64,000 nucleotides of DNA, taken from the NCBI RefSeq assembly GCF_000718985.1, contig NZ_JODL01000005.1, positions 62,001-126,000 on the forward strand, written 5' to 3'. Of the stretch, positions 8,932-16,850 are shown in pieces. Source of the stretch: Streptomyces megasporus (GTDB lineage Bacteria > Actinomycetota > Actinomycetes > Streptomycetales > Streptomycetaceae). A program made the translations under genes and the position numbers. The notes under the pieces are model-generated. The model saw only the letters and a list, made by a program, of their open reading frames with translations, did no database searches and was not told the origin of the DNA. Each line of letters opens with the position of its first letter. Positions within the stretch are counted from its first letter, which is position 1.

Positions 8932-9966
8932 ATGACCGCGAAGATCCGGCCCGCGAAGGGCGCCCCGTACGCGCGCATTCTCGGCGTCGGCGGTTACCGC
9001 CCGGCCCGGGTGGTGCCGAACGAGGAGATCCTCAAGCACATCGACTCGTCCGACGAGTGGATCCGCACCCGTTCCGGCATCACCACCCGCCACTGGGCGG
9101 GTCCGGAGGAGACCGTCGCCGAGATGTCGCTGGCCGCGGCGGGCAAGGCCGTCGCCGCCGCCGGGATCACCCCCGACCGGATCGGCGCGGTCGTCATCTC
9201 GACCGTCTCCCACTTCAAGCAGACGCCCTCGATCGCCACCGAGGTCGCCCACCGGTTGGGCACGGGCAAGGCCGCGGCCTTCGACATCTCGGCGGCCTGC
9301 GCCGGCTTCGGTTACGGCCTGACCATCGCCAAGGGCCTGATCGTGGAGGGCAGCGCGGAGTACGTCCTGGTCATCGGCGTCGAGCGGCTGTCGGACCTGA
9401 CCGACCTTCAGGACCGCAGCACCGCCTTCCTGTTCGGCGACGGCGCCGGAGCGGTGATCGTCGGCCCGGCCGAGGAACCGGCCATCGGCCCCACCGTCTG
9501 GGGTTCGGAGGGCGACAAGGCGGACGTCATCTCGCAGACCGTGCCGTGGGACGAGTTCCGCGGCGACGACGTGTCGAAGCTGCCCGTCGACGAGAACGGC
9601 GAGCCGAAGTTCCCCGCGATCCGGCAGGAGGGCCAGACGGTCTTCCGCTGGGCCGTCTTCGAGATGGCGAAGGTCGCCCAGCAGGCGCTGGACGCCGCGG
9701 GCGTCTCCGCCGACGACCTGGACGTCTTCATTCCGCACCAGGCCAACATGCGGATCATCGACTCGATGGTGAAGACCCTCAAACTGCCGGAGCACGTCAC
9801 GGTCGCCCGTGACGTGGAGACCACCGGCAACACCTCGGCCGCCTCGATTCCGCTCGCCATGGAGCGGCTGTTGGCGACCGGGCAGGCGAAGAGCGGCGAC
9901 ACCGCACTCGTCATCGGCTTCGGGGCGGGTCTCGTCTACGCGGCAACGGTCGTTACCCTCCCCTGA
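8932..9966 (+). CDS. fabH: 3-oxoacyl-ACP synthase III (KAS III), fatty acid initiation
   Basis: A 344-residue KAS III that condenses an acyl-CoA starter with malonyl-ACP. In Streptomyces the starters include branched acyl-CoAs from valine, leucine and isoleucine. The catalytic triad is complete: Cys123 in DISAACAGFGYG, His in PHQANMRI and Asn in TGNTSAASIP. The glycine-rich GFGAGLVYAATV end is typical. The ATG at 8932 has GAGGAG upstream. It sits between fabD and acpP in the operon. A second KAS III gene of the same class lies 1.8 kb downstream on the other strand, so this one is taken as the housekeeping copy from its position. Confidence 0.96.
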   Translation: MTAKIRPAKGAPYARILGVGGYRPARVVPNEEILKHIDSSDEWIRTRSGITTRHWAGPEETVAEMSLAAAGKAVAAAGITPDRIGAVVISTVSHFKQTPSIATEVAHRLGTGKAAAFDISAACAGFGYGLTIAKGLIVEGSAEYVLVIGVERLSDLTDLQDRSTAFLFGDGAGAVIVGPAEEPAIGPTVWGSEGDKADVISQTVPWDEFRGDDVSKLPVDENGEPKFPAIRQEGQTVFRWAVFEMAKVAQQALDAAGVSADDLDVFIPHQANMRIIDSMVKTLKLPEHVTVARDVETTGNTSAASIPLAMERLLATGQAKSGDTALVIGFGAGLVYAATVVTLP

Positions 9967-10025
9967 GTCGGTCAAACCGCACCATGACAATAGGACCGCA
10001 CCACACAACGCAAAGGAGCGCCATC

Positions 10026-10274
10026 ATGGCTGCCACCAAGGAAGAGATCGTCGCCGGTCTCGCCGAGATCGTGAACGAGATCGCCGGCATCCCGGTCGAG
10101 GACGTCCAGCCGGAGAAGTCCTTCACCGACGACCTGGACGTCGACTCGCTGTCCATGGTCGAGGTCGTCGTCGCCGCCGAGGAGCGCTTCGGCGTGAAGA
10201 TCCCGGACGACGACGTCAAGGGCCTGAAGACCGTGGGCGACGCCGTCGACTACATCATCAACCACCAGGACTGA
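10026..10274 (+). CDS. acpP: Acyl carrier protein
   Basis: An 82-residue acidic carrier protein. The phosphopantetheine attachment site is Ser41 in DDLDVDSLSMVE. The four-helix ACP pattern (EEIVAGLAEIVNEIAGIPVEDV, then AAEERFGVKIPDDDV, then VGDAVDYIINHQ) is intact. The ATG at 10026 has an AAAGGAG ribosome site 7 nt upstream, stronger than that of its operon neighbours, which fits the high expression needed for ACP. It carries growing acyl chains for the primary fatty acid synthase, and its gene lies between fabH and fabF. Confidence 0.97.
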   Translation: MAATKEEIVAGLAEIVNEIAGIPVEDVQPEKSFTDDLDVDSLSMVEVVVAAEERFGVKIPDDDVKGLKTVGDAVDYIINHQD

Positions 10275-10364
10275 CCCGGTCCGACGTCCGAGAGACGCGC
10301 TTGTCGCCACCCGCTTCGGGTGGCGCGGACCCACACATCCCCTACCAGTGGAGACAGAATTCCT

Positions 10365-11627
10365 GTGAACGCGACCCATCACCCCGTGGTCGTCACCGGT
10401 ATCGGCGCAACCACACCGCTGGGTGGCGACAGCGCATCGACGTGGGAGGGCCTGGTCGCCGGTCGTTCCGGGGTGAAGGCCCTGGAGCAGGAGTGGGCGG
10501 CCGAACTGCCGGTGCGGATCGCCGCCTCGGTGGCGGTCGAGCCGTCCGAGATCCTGCCTCGGCCGCAGGCCCGCAAGCTGGACCGCTCGGCGCAGTTCGC
10601 GCTGATCGCGGCCCGCGAGGCGTGGGCCGACGCCGGTTACGAGGGCAAGGCCGGCGAGAACGGTCTGGTGGACCCGGACCGGCTCGGCGCGGTCGTCGCC
10701 TCCGGCATCGGTGGCGTCACCACGCTGCTCGACCAGTACGACGTCCTGCGGGAGAAGGGCCCGCGGCGCGTCTCCCCGCACACCGTGCCGATGCTGATGC
10801 CCAACAGCCCGGCCGCCAACGTCGGTCTGGACCTGGGCGCCCAGGCGGGTGTGCACACCCCGGTCAGCGCCTGCGCCTCGGGGGCCGAGGCGATCGGCTA
10901 CGCCGTGGAGATGATCCGCACCGGACGTGCCGACGTGGTCGTCGCGGGCGGCAGCGAGGCGGCGATCCACCCGCTGCCCATCGCGGCGTTCGCCAACATG
11001 ATGGCGCTGTCCAAGAGCGAGAGGGCGCCCGAGGAGGTCTCCCGTCCCTTCGACAAGACGCGGGACGGTTTCGTGCTCGGCGAGGGCGCGGGCATCATCG
11101 TGCTGGAGTCGGCCGAGCACGCCGCCAAGCGCGGCGCGAAGGTCTACTGCGAGGTGCTGGGCCAGGGGCTGTCCGCGGACGCCCACCACATCACCCAGCC
11201 CGAGCCGACCGGCCGGGGCATCGCCGCCGCGCTGCAGAACCTGCTGGAGAGCACCGACCTGGACCCGGCGGAGCTGGTGCACGCCAACGCGCACGCCACC
11301 TCCACCCCGCTGGGCGACGTCGGCGAGATCAAGGCGCTGCGCAAGGTGCTGGGCGCCGACCTGGACCACATCGCCATCTCCGCCACCAAGTCGATGACCG
11401 GCCACCTGCTGGGCGGCGCGGGCGGTGTGGAGACGGTGGCGACGGTCCTGGCGCTGTACCACCGCACGGCTCCGCCGACCCTCAACCTCGACGAGCTCGA
11501 CGAGGAGGTCGACGCCGACATCGTGCGCGGCCAGGCCCGCCCGCTGGGCGAGGGCCGGATCGCCGCGCTCAACAACTCCTTCGGCTTCGGCGGCCACAAC
11601 GTCGTCCTGGCCTTCCGCACGGTCTGA
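10365..11627 (+). CDS. fabF: 3-oxoacyl-ACP synthase II (KAS II)
   Basis: A 420-residue condensing enzyme that elongates acyl-ACP with malonyl-ACP. The active-site Cys is at 170 in VSACASGAEAIGYA. The two histidines are in NAHATSTPLGD and in KSMTGHLLGGAGG, giving the C-H-H triad of KAS I/II enzymes, and the GFGGHN loop near the C-terminus is present. The GTG at 10365 follows GTGGAGAC. It is the last gene of the fab operon, 90 bp after acpP, and ends just before a perfect 18-bp terminator hairpin. Confidence 0.97.
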   Translation: MNATHHPVVVTGIGATTPLGGDSASTWEGLVAGRSGVKALEQEWAAELPVRIAASVAVEPSEILPRPQARKLDRSAQFALIAAREAWADAGYEGKAGENGLVDPDRLGAVVASGIGGVTTLLDQYDVLREKGPRRVSPHTVPMLMPNSPAANVGLDLGAQAGVHTPVSACASGAEAIGYAVEMIRTGRADVVVAGGSEAAIHPLPIAAFANMMALSKSERAPEEVSRPFDKTRDGFVLGEGAGIIVLESAEHAAKRGAKVYCEVLGQGLSADAHHITQPEPTGRGIAAALQNLLESTDLDPAELVHANAHATSTPLGDVGEIKALRKVLGADLDHIAISATKSMTGHLLGGAGGVETVATVLALYHRTAPPTLNLDELDEEVDADIVRGQARPLGEGRIAALNNSFGFGGHNVVLAFRTV

Positions 11628-11668
11628 CACCCGCGATCCGACCGCGCGGTTCGGCACCGCGCACCGCC

Positions 11669-11707
11669 CCGAGGGGGCCACCGGGCACCGCCCGGTGGCC
11701 CCCTCGG
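11669..11707. terminator. Bidirectional terminator between fabF and the second KAS III gene
   Basis: A perfect 18-bp stem: left arm 11669-11686 begins CCGAGGGGGCC, loop ACC, right arm 11690-11707 ends CCCCCTCGG. It lies 42 bp after the fabF stop and 22 bp before the stop of the convergent gene, so it can serve both. It lacks a long U-tract, but the stem is exceptionally stable. Confidence 0.8.
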
Positions 11708-11728
11708 TCGTTCCCGTCCTCGGTGAGG

Positions 11729-12682
11729 TCAGGGGCAGGTGACGACCTGTCCGGCCCAGGAGAGGCCGCCGCCGAAGGCGAACAGCAGCACGGGGGCGCC
11801 CGCCTCGATCTCGCGGCGCTCGACGAGCTTGGAGAGGGCGAGCGGGACGGAGGCGGCCGAGGTGTTGCCGGAGTCCACCACGTCGCGCGCCACCACGGCG
11901 TCGCCGGCGCCGAGCCTGCGGACCAGGGATTCGATGATCCGCAGGTTGGCCTGGTGGGTGACGATCCCACCGAGTTCCCGGGGGGTGATCCCGGCCTTCT
12001 CGCAGGTCCGCTCGATCAGGGGCACCAGTTCGGTGGTGGCCCAGCGGAAGACGGTCTGCCCCTCCTGGGCGAAGCGGGGCTGCCAGTCGCCCATCAGCCG
12101 CACGGCGTCGCCGCGCGAGGGGTCCGATCCCCAGACGACGGGGCCGATGCCCGGGGTGTCGGCGGAGCCGGCGGGGTCGACGCTCACCACGGCGGCGCCC
12201 GCGCCGTCGCCGAGGAGGACGCAGGTGGAGCGGTCGGTCCAGTCGGTGACGTCGGACATCTTCTCGGCGCCGATGACCAGGGCGTGCCGTGCGGCTCCGG
12301 CGCGCAGGGAGTGGTCGGCGCCGGCCAGGGCGGTGGTGAAGCCCGCGCAGCCGTTGTTGAGGTCGAAGGCGACGGCGTCGGGGATGCCGAGACGTCCGGC
12401 GACCTGGGCCGCGGTGGAGGGGCAACGGTCCCGCGCCGAGCAGGTGGCGACGGTGACCAGGCCGATGTCGGCCGGGTCGAGTCCGGCCGCGGCAAGGGCC
12501 TTGCCCGCCGCGGCGGTGGCCAGGTCGGCGACGGACTCCTCGCGGGCGATGCGGCGGGTGGCGATGCCGGTCCGCTGCCGGATCCACTCGTCGCTGGTCT
12601 CCACCATCCCCGCCAGGTCGTCGTTGGTCAGGATGTGGTCGGGCTGGTGGTGGCCCAGGGCGGTGATGCGGGTCGGGTGCAC
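11729..12682 (-). CDS. Second KAS III (FabH-like) with its own regulator
   Basis: A 317-residue KAS III paralogue with a full C-H-N triad: Cys112 in LNNGCAGFTTALA, His in VTHQANLRIIE and Asn in SGNTSAASVP. It also keeps SDEWIRQRTGIATRRIA, typical of FabH. The GTG at 12682 has AGAGGAG upstream; longer frames run through the promoter and are rejected. The complete triad argues for real acyl condensation rather than a non-catalytic relative. It is convergent with fabF and divergent from a TetR gene with a palindromic operator between them. It is probably an alternative initiation enzyme made under specific conditions; its starter preference cannot be read from the sequence. Confidence 0.88.
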   Translation of the reverse strand: MHPTRITALGHHQPDHILTNDDLAGMVETSDEWIRQRTGIATRRIAREESVADLATAAAGKALAAAGLDPADIGLVTVATCSARDRCPSTAAQVAGRLGIPDAVAFDLNNGCAGFTTALAGADHSLRAGAARHALVIGAEKMSDVTDWTDRSTCVLLGDGAGAAVVSVDPAGSADTPGIGPVVWGSDPSRGDAVRLMGDWQPRFAQEGQTVFRWATTELVPLIERTCEKAGITPRELGGIVTHQANLRIIESLVRRLGAGDAVVARDVVDSGNTSAASVPLALSKLVERREIEAGAPVLLFAFGGGLSWAGQVVTCP

Positions 12683-12787
12683 GGCGCTCCTCTTCTCGAC
12701 TTCTTCTCGGCGCAGCCCCGGCACGAACCCGGCACGGCCTTGGCTCGACCGTGACACGGCCGTCGGCTGCGCGGCGCCCACGACTTT

Positions 12788-12813
12788 ATAGCGACCGATC
12801 GATCGGACTCTAT
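12788..12813. promoter_or_regulatory. Palindromic operator between the TetR gene and the second KAS III gene
   Basis: A perfect 12-bp palindrome CCGATCGATCGG (12795-12806) is embedded in a longer symmetric element, ATAG, 3 bp, palindrome, 3 bp, CTAT (12788-12813). It sits 20 bp before the TetR start and about 105 bp before the KAS III start, overlapping the only AT-rich segment of the gap. This is the expected place and symmetry for a TetR dimer operator. Confidence 0.65.
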
Positions 12814-12833
12814 GGGTTCCACTTCTCGGTACG

Positions 12834-13505
12834 ATGGCGCCCGTGAGCCCCCGCAGATCCGTCGCCGAAGCCCGTCGCACCCGCGAGCGGATCATCGAGC
12901 ACAGCGTCGCCCTCGCCTCCCTGGAGGGGCTGGAGGGTCTGACGATCGGACGGCTCGCCTCCGACCTCGGTCTCAGCAAGTCCGGCCTGCTGGGCCACTT
13001 CGGCACCAAGGAGGCGTTGCAACTCGCGGTCCTGGAACGGGCGGCGGTGATCTTCGACCGCGAGGTCTGGCGTCCCGCGGCGGACGCCGAGCCGGGGGTG
13101 ACACGGCTGCGCGCGGTCTGCGCGACGTGGATCTCCTACCTGGAGCGCGGGGTGTTCCCCGGCGGCTGCTTCTTCGTCTCCGCCACGTTCGAGTACGACG
13201 GTCGCGGCGGTCCCGTACGGGATCTGTTGAGGCGCCAGTTCGGCGCGTGGCGCAGCCGGCTGGCGGCGGACGTGCGGGTGGCAGCCGGGCGCGGCGAACT
13301 GCCCTCGGACACCGATCCGGAGCAGGTCGTGTTCGAGTTGAACGGAATCCTGATGAGCCTGAACCACACCATCCAGCTCTACGGCGACACCGGGGCCGCC
13401 GCCCGCGCCCGGCGCGCGGTGGACCGGCTGCTGCCGTCCCCGCCGTCCGCCCCCGTGGCCCCTCGGCGGCCCGGAGAGCGGGGCGCCTCGCCGAAGCCGG
13501 CGTAA
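12834..13505 (+). CDS. TetR family transcriptional regulator
   Basis: A 223-residue TetR-type repressor. The N-terminal HTH reads LTIGRLASDLGLSKSGLLGHF near residues 36-56, and the C-terminal ligand domain has the FPGGCFFVSATFEYDGR segment of the TetR_C_6-like group. It is divergent from the second KAS III gene. A palindromic operator lies 20 bp before its start, so autoregulation and repression of the KAS III gene are likely. The ligand is plausibly an acyl-CoA or fatty acid, but that is only inferred from the neighbour. The last 25 residues are Pro/Arg-rich and probably disordered. Confidence 0.88.
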   Translation: MAPVSPRRSVAEARRTRERIIEHSVALASLEGLEGLTIGRLASDLGLSKSGLLGHFGTKEALQLAVLERAAVIFDREVWRPAADAEPGVTRLRAVCATWISYLERGVFPGGCFFVSATFEYDGRGGPVRDLLRRQFGAWRSRLAADVRVAAGRGELPSDTDPEQVVFELNGILMSLNHTIQLYGDTGAAARARRAVDRLLPSPPSAPVAPRRPGERGASPKPA

Positions 13506-13610
13506 GCACGAGGCGGCCGTGCCCCCGTCACCGTGGCACGCTCGACGGCGCGGCGTACGGGACGCGGGACGGGACGCGGGCCGTACGGCGGGAGCGGGCG
13601 CGACGGGGCG

Positions 13611-14105
13611 TCAGACCACCTGGTGCAGCCAGCGCACCGGGGCGCCCTCGCCCGCGTAACGGAAGGGCTCCAGCTCGTCGTCCCAGGGCTTGCCGAGCAG
13701 CTTGGCGATCTCGGACTCCAGGTCGGTCTCGCCGCGCGAGGCGCGGACCAGCGCGGCGCGCAACCGGTCCTCGGGGATGAGGATGTCGCCGTGCAGACCC
13801 GTCACCGCGTGGAAGATGCCCAGGTCGGGGGTGGAGCTGTAGCGCTCGCCCTCGGCGGTGGCGCACGGCTCGGAGGTCACCTCGAAGCGGAGCATGCGCC
13901 AGCCGCGCAGCGCGGAGGCGAGTTTGGAGGCGGTGCCGGGCTCGCCCTGCCAGGAGAGCTCCGCGCGCCAGGTGCCCGGCGAGGCGGGCTGCTTGATCCA
14001 GTCGAGACTGACGCGGGCGCCGAGCACTCCCGCGACGGCCCACTCCACATGCGGGCACAGTGCGCGGGGAGCGGAGTGCACGTACAGAACTCCACGTGTG
14101 GTCAC
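13611..14105 (-). CDS. DUF3145 family protein
   Basis: A 164-residue conserved actinobacterial protein matching DUF3145. The N-terminus reads TTRGVLYVHSAPRALCPHVEWA. A middle W-R-A-E-L-S-W-Q-G-E segment and a C-terminal GKPWDDELEPFRYAGEG region follow. No function is known. The gene follows fabF in many Streptomyces genomes, and here it is separated from fabF only by the KAS III/TetR pair, so that pair may be an insertion into the ancestral order. The family is cytoplasmic, with no signal peptide or membrane segment. The ATG at 14105 is preceded by CAGGAGG. Confidence 0.9.
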   Translation of the reverse strand: MTTRGVLYVHSAPRALCPHVEWAVAGVLGARVSLDWIKQPASPGTWRAELSWQGEPGTASKLASALRGWRMLRFEVTSEPCATAEGERYSSTPDLGIFHAVTGLHGDILIPEDRLRAALVRASRGETDLESEIAKLLGKPWDDELEPFRYAGEGAPVRWLHQVV

Positions 14106-14445
14106 CGGGACCTCCTGTGCGGTTCGAGCGCGACCTTCCGTGGCGGCCTCGAATCCCTACCGGCCGTGCGCCGAGTCAGCGCTTGACATCTTGTCCCATC
14201 GGTCACGTGTCCTCCAGCCCGTGGTTACGAACAGTAAACACTATCCGTGCCGTTTCTCCCTAAAAGGGACAGCAAGTGACGCGATGTAATCTGTCAATTG
14301 TGTCCGGCGGCCATTTTCGGACCGTCATGGAAAAAGCTACCGCGCCCTGGCGCGCAAAGGGTGACGTACCGTCGGTCGAGGCGGTCAACCCACCCGTCCG
14401 AACCATCACCCCACCGGGAAACGGAGAGAAACGGGGGCAGGAGAC
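14106..14445. other. Divergent promoter region without a supported gene
   Basis: A 340-base region between the divergent DUF3145 and SGNH hydrolase genes. The centre (about 14225-14345) is noticeably AT-richer than its surroundings. A TTGACA hexamer lies on the plus strand at 14183-14188 and another on the minus strand at 14297-14292, but neither has a convincing -10 partner at the right distance. No RNA fold or gene is recognised. Confidence 0.4.
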
Positions 14446-15381
14446 GTGCGAGACAGCGTGCCGCCCGGCCGTGTCCGCGGCGTGGGGCTCGTGCTCGGCG
14501 CGTGCGCCGTCGTCGTCGCCGTCGTCGTGACGCTCGTCGTCCTGGTGGTGTCGGGAGGTTCGCCGGGCGGTTCGTCGGACGGCCGGGGCACGCTCCGCTC
14601 CCCGGGTTCCTCCCCCGACGCCCGCCCGTCCCCCTCGCCCACGCCCGAGTGGGACCCTCGTCCCGATTCGCTGGCGGCGCTGGGCGACTCCATCACCCGC
14701 GCCCACAACGCCTGCTCGCCGCTCTCCGACTGCCCCGAGGCGTCCTGGGCCACCGGCACCTCCGCGACGGTGGAGAGCCTGGCGCGGCGGCTGGGCGTGC
14801 CGGCCTCCGCGCGCTGGAACCTGGCGCGCTCCGGCGCCCTGATGACCGACCTGCCCGCCCAGGCCGAGAAGGCCGCGGCGCGCCGGCCGGAGCTGGTGAC
14901 GGTGCTGATCGGCGCGAACGACGCCTGTCGGTCGAGCGTGGCGCGGATGACGCCCGTGGCCGACTTCCGCGCCGACTTCGCCGAGGCCCTGCGCGTCCTG
15001 CGTCGGAACTCGCCCCGCACCCAGGTGTACGTGGCCGGCGTGCCGGACCTGGAGCACCTGTGGGAGCAGGGGCGGTCCCACCCACTGGCCGCCCGGGTGT
15101 GGGAGTTGGGCATCTGCCCCGCGATGCTGGCCGACGCCGACGCCGTGGACGCCGCCGCAGTGGAGCGCCGCGAGAAGGTGGCCCGGCGGGTGCGGGCGTA
15201 CAACGCCGCGCTCCGGGAGGTCTGCGAGCGCGACGCGCGCTGCCGCCACGACGGCGGGGCGGTCCACGAGTACCGCTTCACCACCCGCGAGCTGAGCGGC
15301 TGGGACTGGTTCCACCCCGGCGAGGCGGGCCAGCGGAAGCTCGCCGAGATCGCCCACCGCCGGATCACGGCCGGGGGGTGA
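14446..15381 (+). CDS. Membrane-anchored or secreted SGNH/GDSL hydrolase
   Basis: A 311-residue protein. An N-terminal hydrophobic helix (about residues 12-36) is a signal or anchor and is followed by a Gly/Ser/Pro-rich linker. The SGNH fold then shows block I ALGDSITRAHNA (Ser nucleophile), block III VLIGANDAC and block V GWDWFHPGEAGQ (Asp and His). Paired cysteines in CSPLSDC and elsewhere suggest disulfides outside the cell. Such enzymes hydrolyse lipid or carbohydrate esters; the substrate is unknown. The GTG at 14446 has GGGGCAGGAG upstream. It is monocistronic, and the next gene starts a separate sugar operon with its own operator. Confidence 0.88.
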   Translation: MRDSVPPGRVRGVGLVLGACAVVVAVVVTLVVLVVSGGSPGGSSDGRGTLRSPGSSPDARPSPSPTPEWDPRPDSLAALGDSITRAHNACSPLSDCPEASWATGTSATVESLARRLGVPASARWNLARSGALMTDLPAQAEKAAARRPELVTVLIGANDACRSSVARMTPVADFRADFAEALRVLRRNSPRTQVYVAGVPDLEHLWEQGRSHPLAARVWELGICPAMLADADAVDAAAVERREKVARRVRAYNAALREVCERDARCRHDGGAVHEYRFTTRELSGWDWFHPGEAGQRKLAEIAHRRITAGG

Positions 15382-15489
15382 CCCTCCCGAGCGGGCCGCG
15401 GGTGCGGCGAGGGAGTCCGCCCGGGAGGGTTCGACCAGGGGATCTCCGCACGACCCATTGACGCCGGTCACGGCATGTCACTACATTCA

Positions 15490-15524
15490 CGCCAGCATTT
15501 CGAACGGTTGACGAAATATCGAAC
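15490..15524. promoter_or_regulatory. Two-box operator upstream of the acid-sugar operon (site A)
   Basis: A 35-bp element ending 20 bp before the dehydratase start. It contains ATTTCGAA at 15497-15504 and CGAAC at 15520-15524, exactly 15 bp apart. The sequence CGAAATATCGAAC at 15512-15524 is 12/13 identical to the reverse complement of site B at 30386-30398. The same two-box layout with the same spacing occurs at 30386-30420 and at 35131-35165. It is probably bound by the IclR regulator encoded at 34310-35089. Confidence 0.65.
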
Positions 15525-15544
15525 AGCGTGGAGGGGCAACCGCT

Positions 15545-16705
15545 GTGCGCATCACCGGAATCAGCACCCACGTCGTCGGCACCCCCTGGCGCAACCTCAC
15601 CTACGTACAAGTCCACACGGACGAGGGCCTCACCGGCGTCGGCGAGACCCGGATGCTCGGACACACCGACGCACTCGTGGGTTACCTCCGCGAGGCCGAG
15701 GCCAATCACATCGCCGGGTCCGACCCCTTCGCGGTCGAGGACCTGGTCCGCCGCATGAAGTACGGCGACTACGGGCGGGCCGGGGAGATCGTGATGTCCG
15801 GCATCGCCGTCGTGGAGATGGCCTGCTGGGACATCAAGGGCAAGGCGCTGGGCGTCCCCGTCTGGCAACTGCTCGGCGGGAGGGTCACCGAGAGGGTCAA
15901 GGCGTACGCCAACGGCTGGTACACCGTCGAACGCACCCCCGAGGCGTTCCACAAGGCGGCCCTGAAGGTCGTCGAGCGCGGCTACCGGGCCCTCAAGCTC
16001 GACCCCTTCGGCACCGGCCACTTCGAACTGGACCACGCCGAGACGCTGCGCTCGGTCGCCCTGGTGGAGGCCGTGCGGGACGCGATCGGACCGGAGTGCG
16101 AGCTGCTGCTGGAGATGCACGGCCGGTTCAGCCCGGCCACGGCCGTCCGCATCGCCCGCGAGGTGGAGCCGTTCAAGCCGAGCTGGCTGGAGGAGCCGGT
16201 GCCGCCGGAGAACCTCAAGGCGCTGGCCAAGGTCGCCGACAAGGTGGACCTGCCGATCGCCACCGGCGAGCGCATCCACGACCGGATCGAGTTCCGCGAG
16301 CTGTTCGAGTCGCAGGCCGCCGACATCATCCAGCCCGACCTCGGCCACCTCGGCGGCATCCTGGAGACCCGCAAGCTCGCCGCCACCGCCGAGACCCACT
16401 ACATGATGGTCGCGCCGCACAACGTCGGCGGCTCGGTGCTGACGGCCGCTTCCCTGCAACTGGCCGGTTGCACACCGAACTTCAAGATCCTGGAGCACTT
16501 CAACGACTTCGCGGACGCCGAGATCAAGAAGGTGGTCAAGGGCGCCCCTCAGGTCGTGGACGGCTACTTCGCCCTCCCCGAAGCCCCCGGCCTGGGAGTG
16601 GAGTTGGACACCGACGCGGCGGCGGAGTTCCCACAGCAGCAGGCCCGGTTCGACCTGTGGGCCGAGGGCTGGGAGAAGCGGGACCCGCGCGGAGCGCGGG
16701 CATGA
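15545..16705 (+). CDS. Enolase-superfamily acid-sugar dehydratase (mandelate racemase group)
   Basis: A 386-residue enolase-superfamily enzyme of the mandelate racemase group. Recognisable active-site positions are K151-x-D153 (ALKLDPFG), the metal ligand E190 with H192 (LLLEMHGR), E216/E217 (WLEEPV), E242 (TGERIHDR), D265 (QPDLGHLGG) and H292 (VAPHNVGG). The E-x-H ligand pair and the downstream His resemble D-galactonate dehydratase-type enzymes, which dehydrate aldonates to 2-keto-3-deoxy acids. The exact substrate (galactonate, arabonate, fuconate or similar) is not certain. The GTG at 15545 has GGAGGGG upstream. It is the first gene of a sugar operon running to 24168, preceded by the two-box operator. 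Confidence 0.82.
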   Translation: MRITGISTHVVGTPWRNLTYVQVHTDEGLTGVGETRMLGHTDALVGYLREAEANHIAGSDPFAVEDLVRRMKYGDYGRAGEIVMSGIAVVEMACWDIKGKALGVPVWQLLGGRVTERVKAYANGWYTVERTPEAFHKAALKVVERGYRALKLDPFGTGHFELDHAETLRSVALVEAVRDAIGPECELLLEMHGRFSPATAVRIAREVEPFKPSWLEEPVPPENLKALAKVADKVDLPIATGERIHDRIEFRELFESQAADIIQPDLGHLGGILETRKLAATAETHYMMVAPHNVGGSVLTAASLQLAGCTPNFKILEHFNDFADAEIKKVVKGAPQVVDGYFALPEAPGLGVELDTDAAAEFPQQQARFDLWAEGWEKRDPRGARA

Positions 16706-16850
16706 CACGCGGTACGCCACGGGGGCGCGGGACCACCGCGGCCGGCCGGGCGGAGAGCGGCGCCGCCCTCCGCCCGGCGGACGGAGAGCACGACGGCGCC
16801 ACGCGAACCGTACGCGCGTACGGCCCGTGCGGCGCGGGGAGGATGCAGCG

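Noticed and set aside
7786..10008. A long open frame on the minus strand across fabD and fabH
   Set aside because: High GC keeps antisense frames open. The plus strand encodes well-conserved FabD and FabH with intact active sites.
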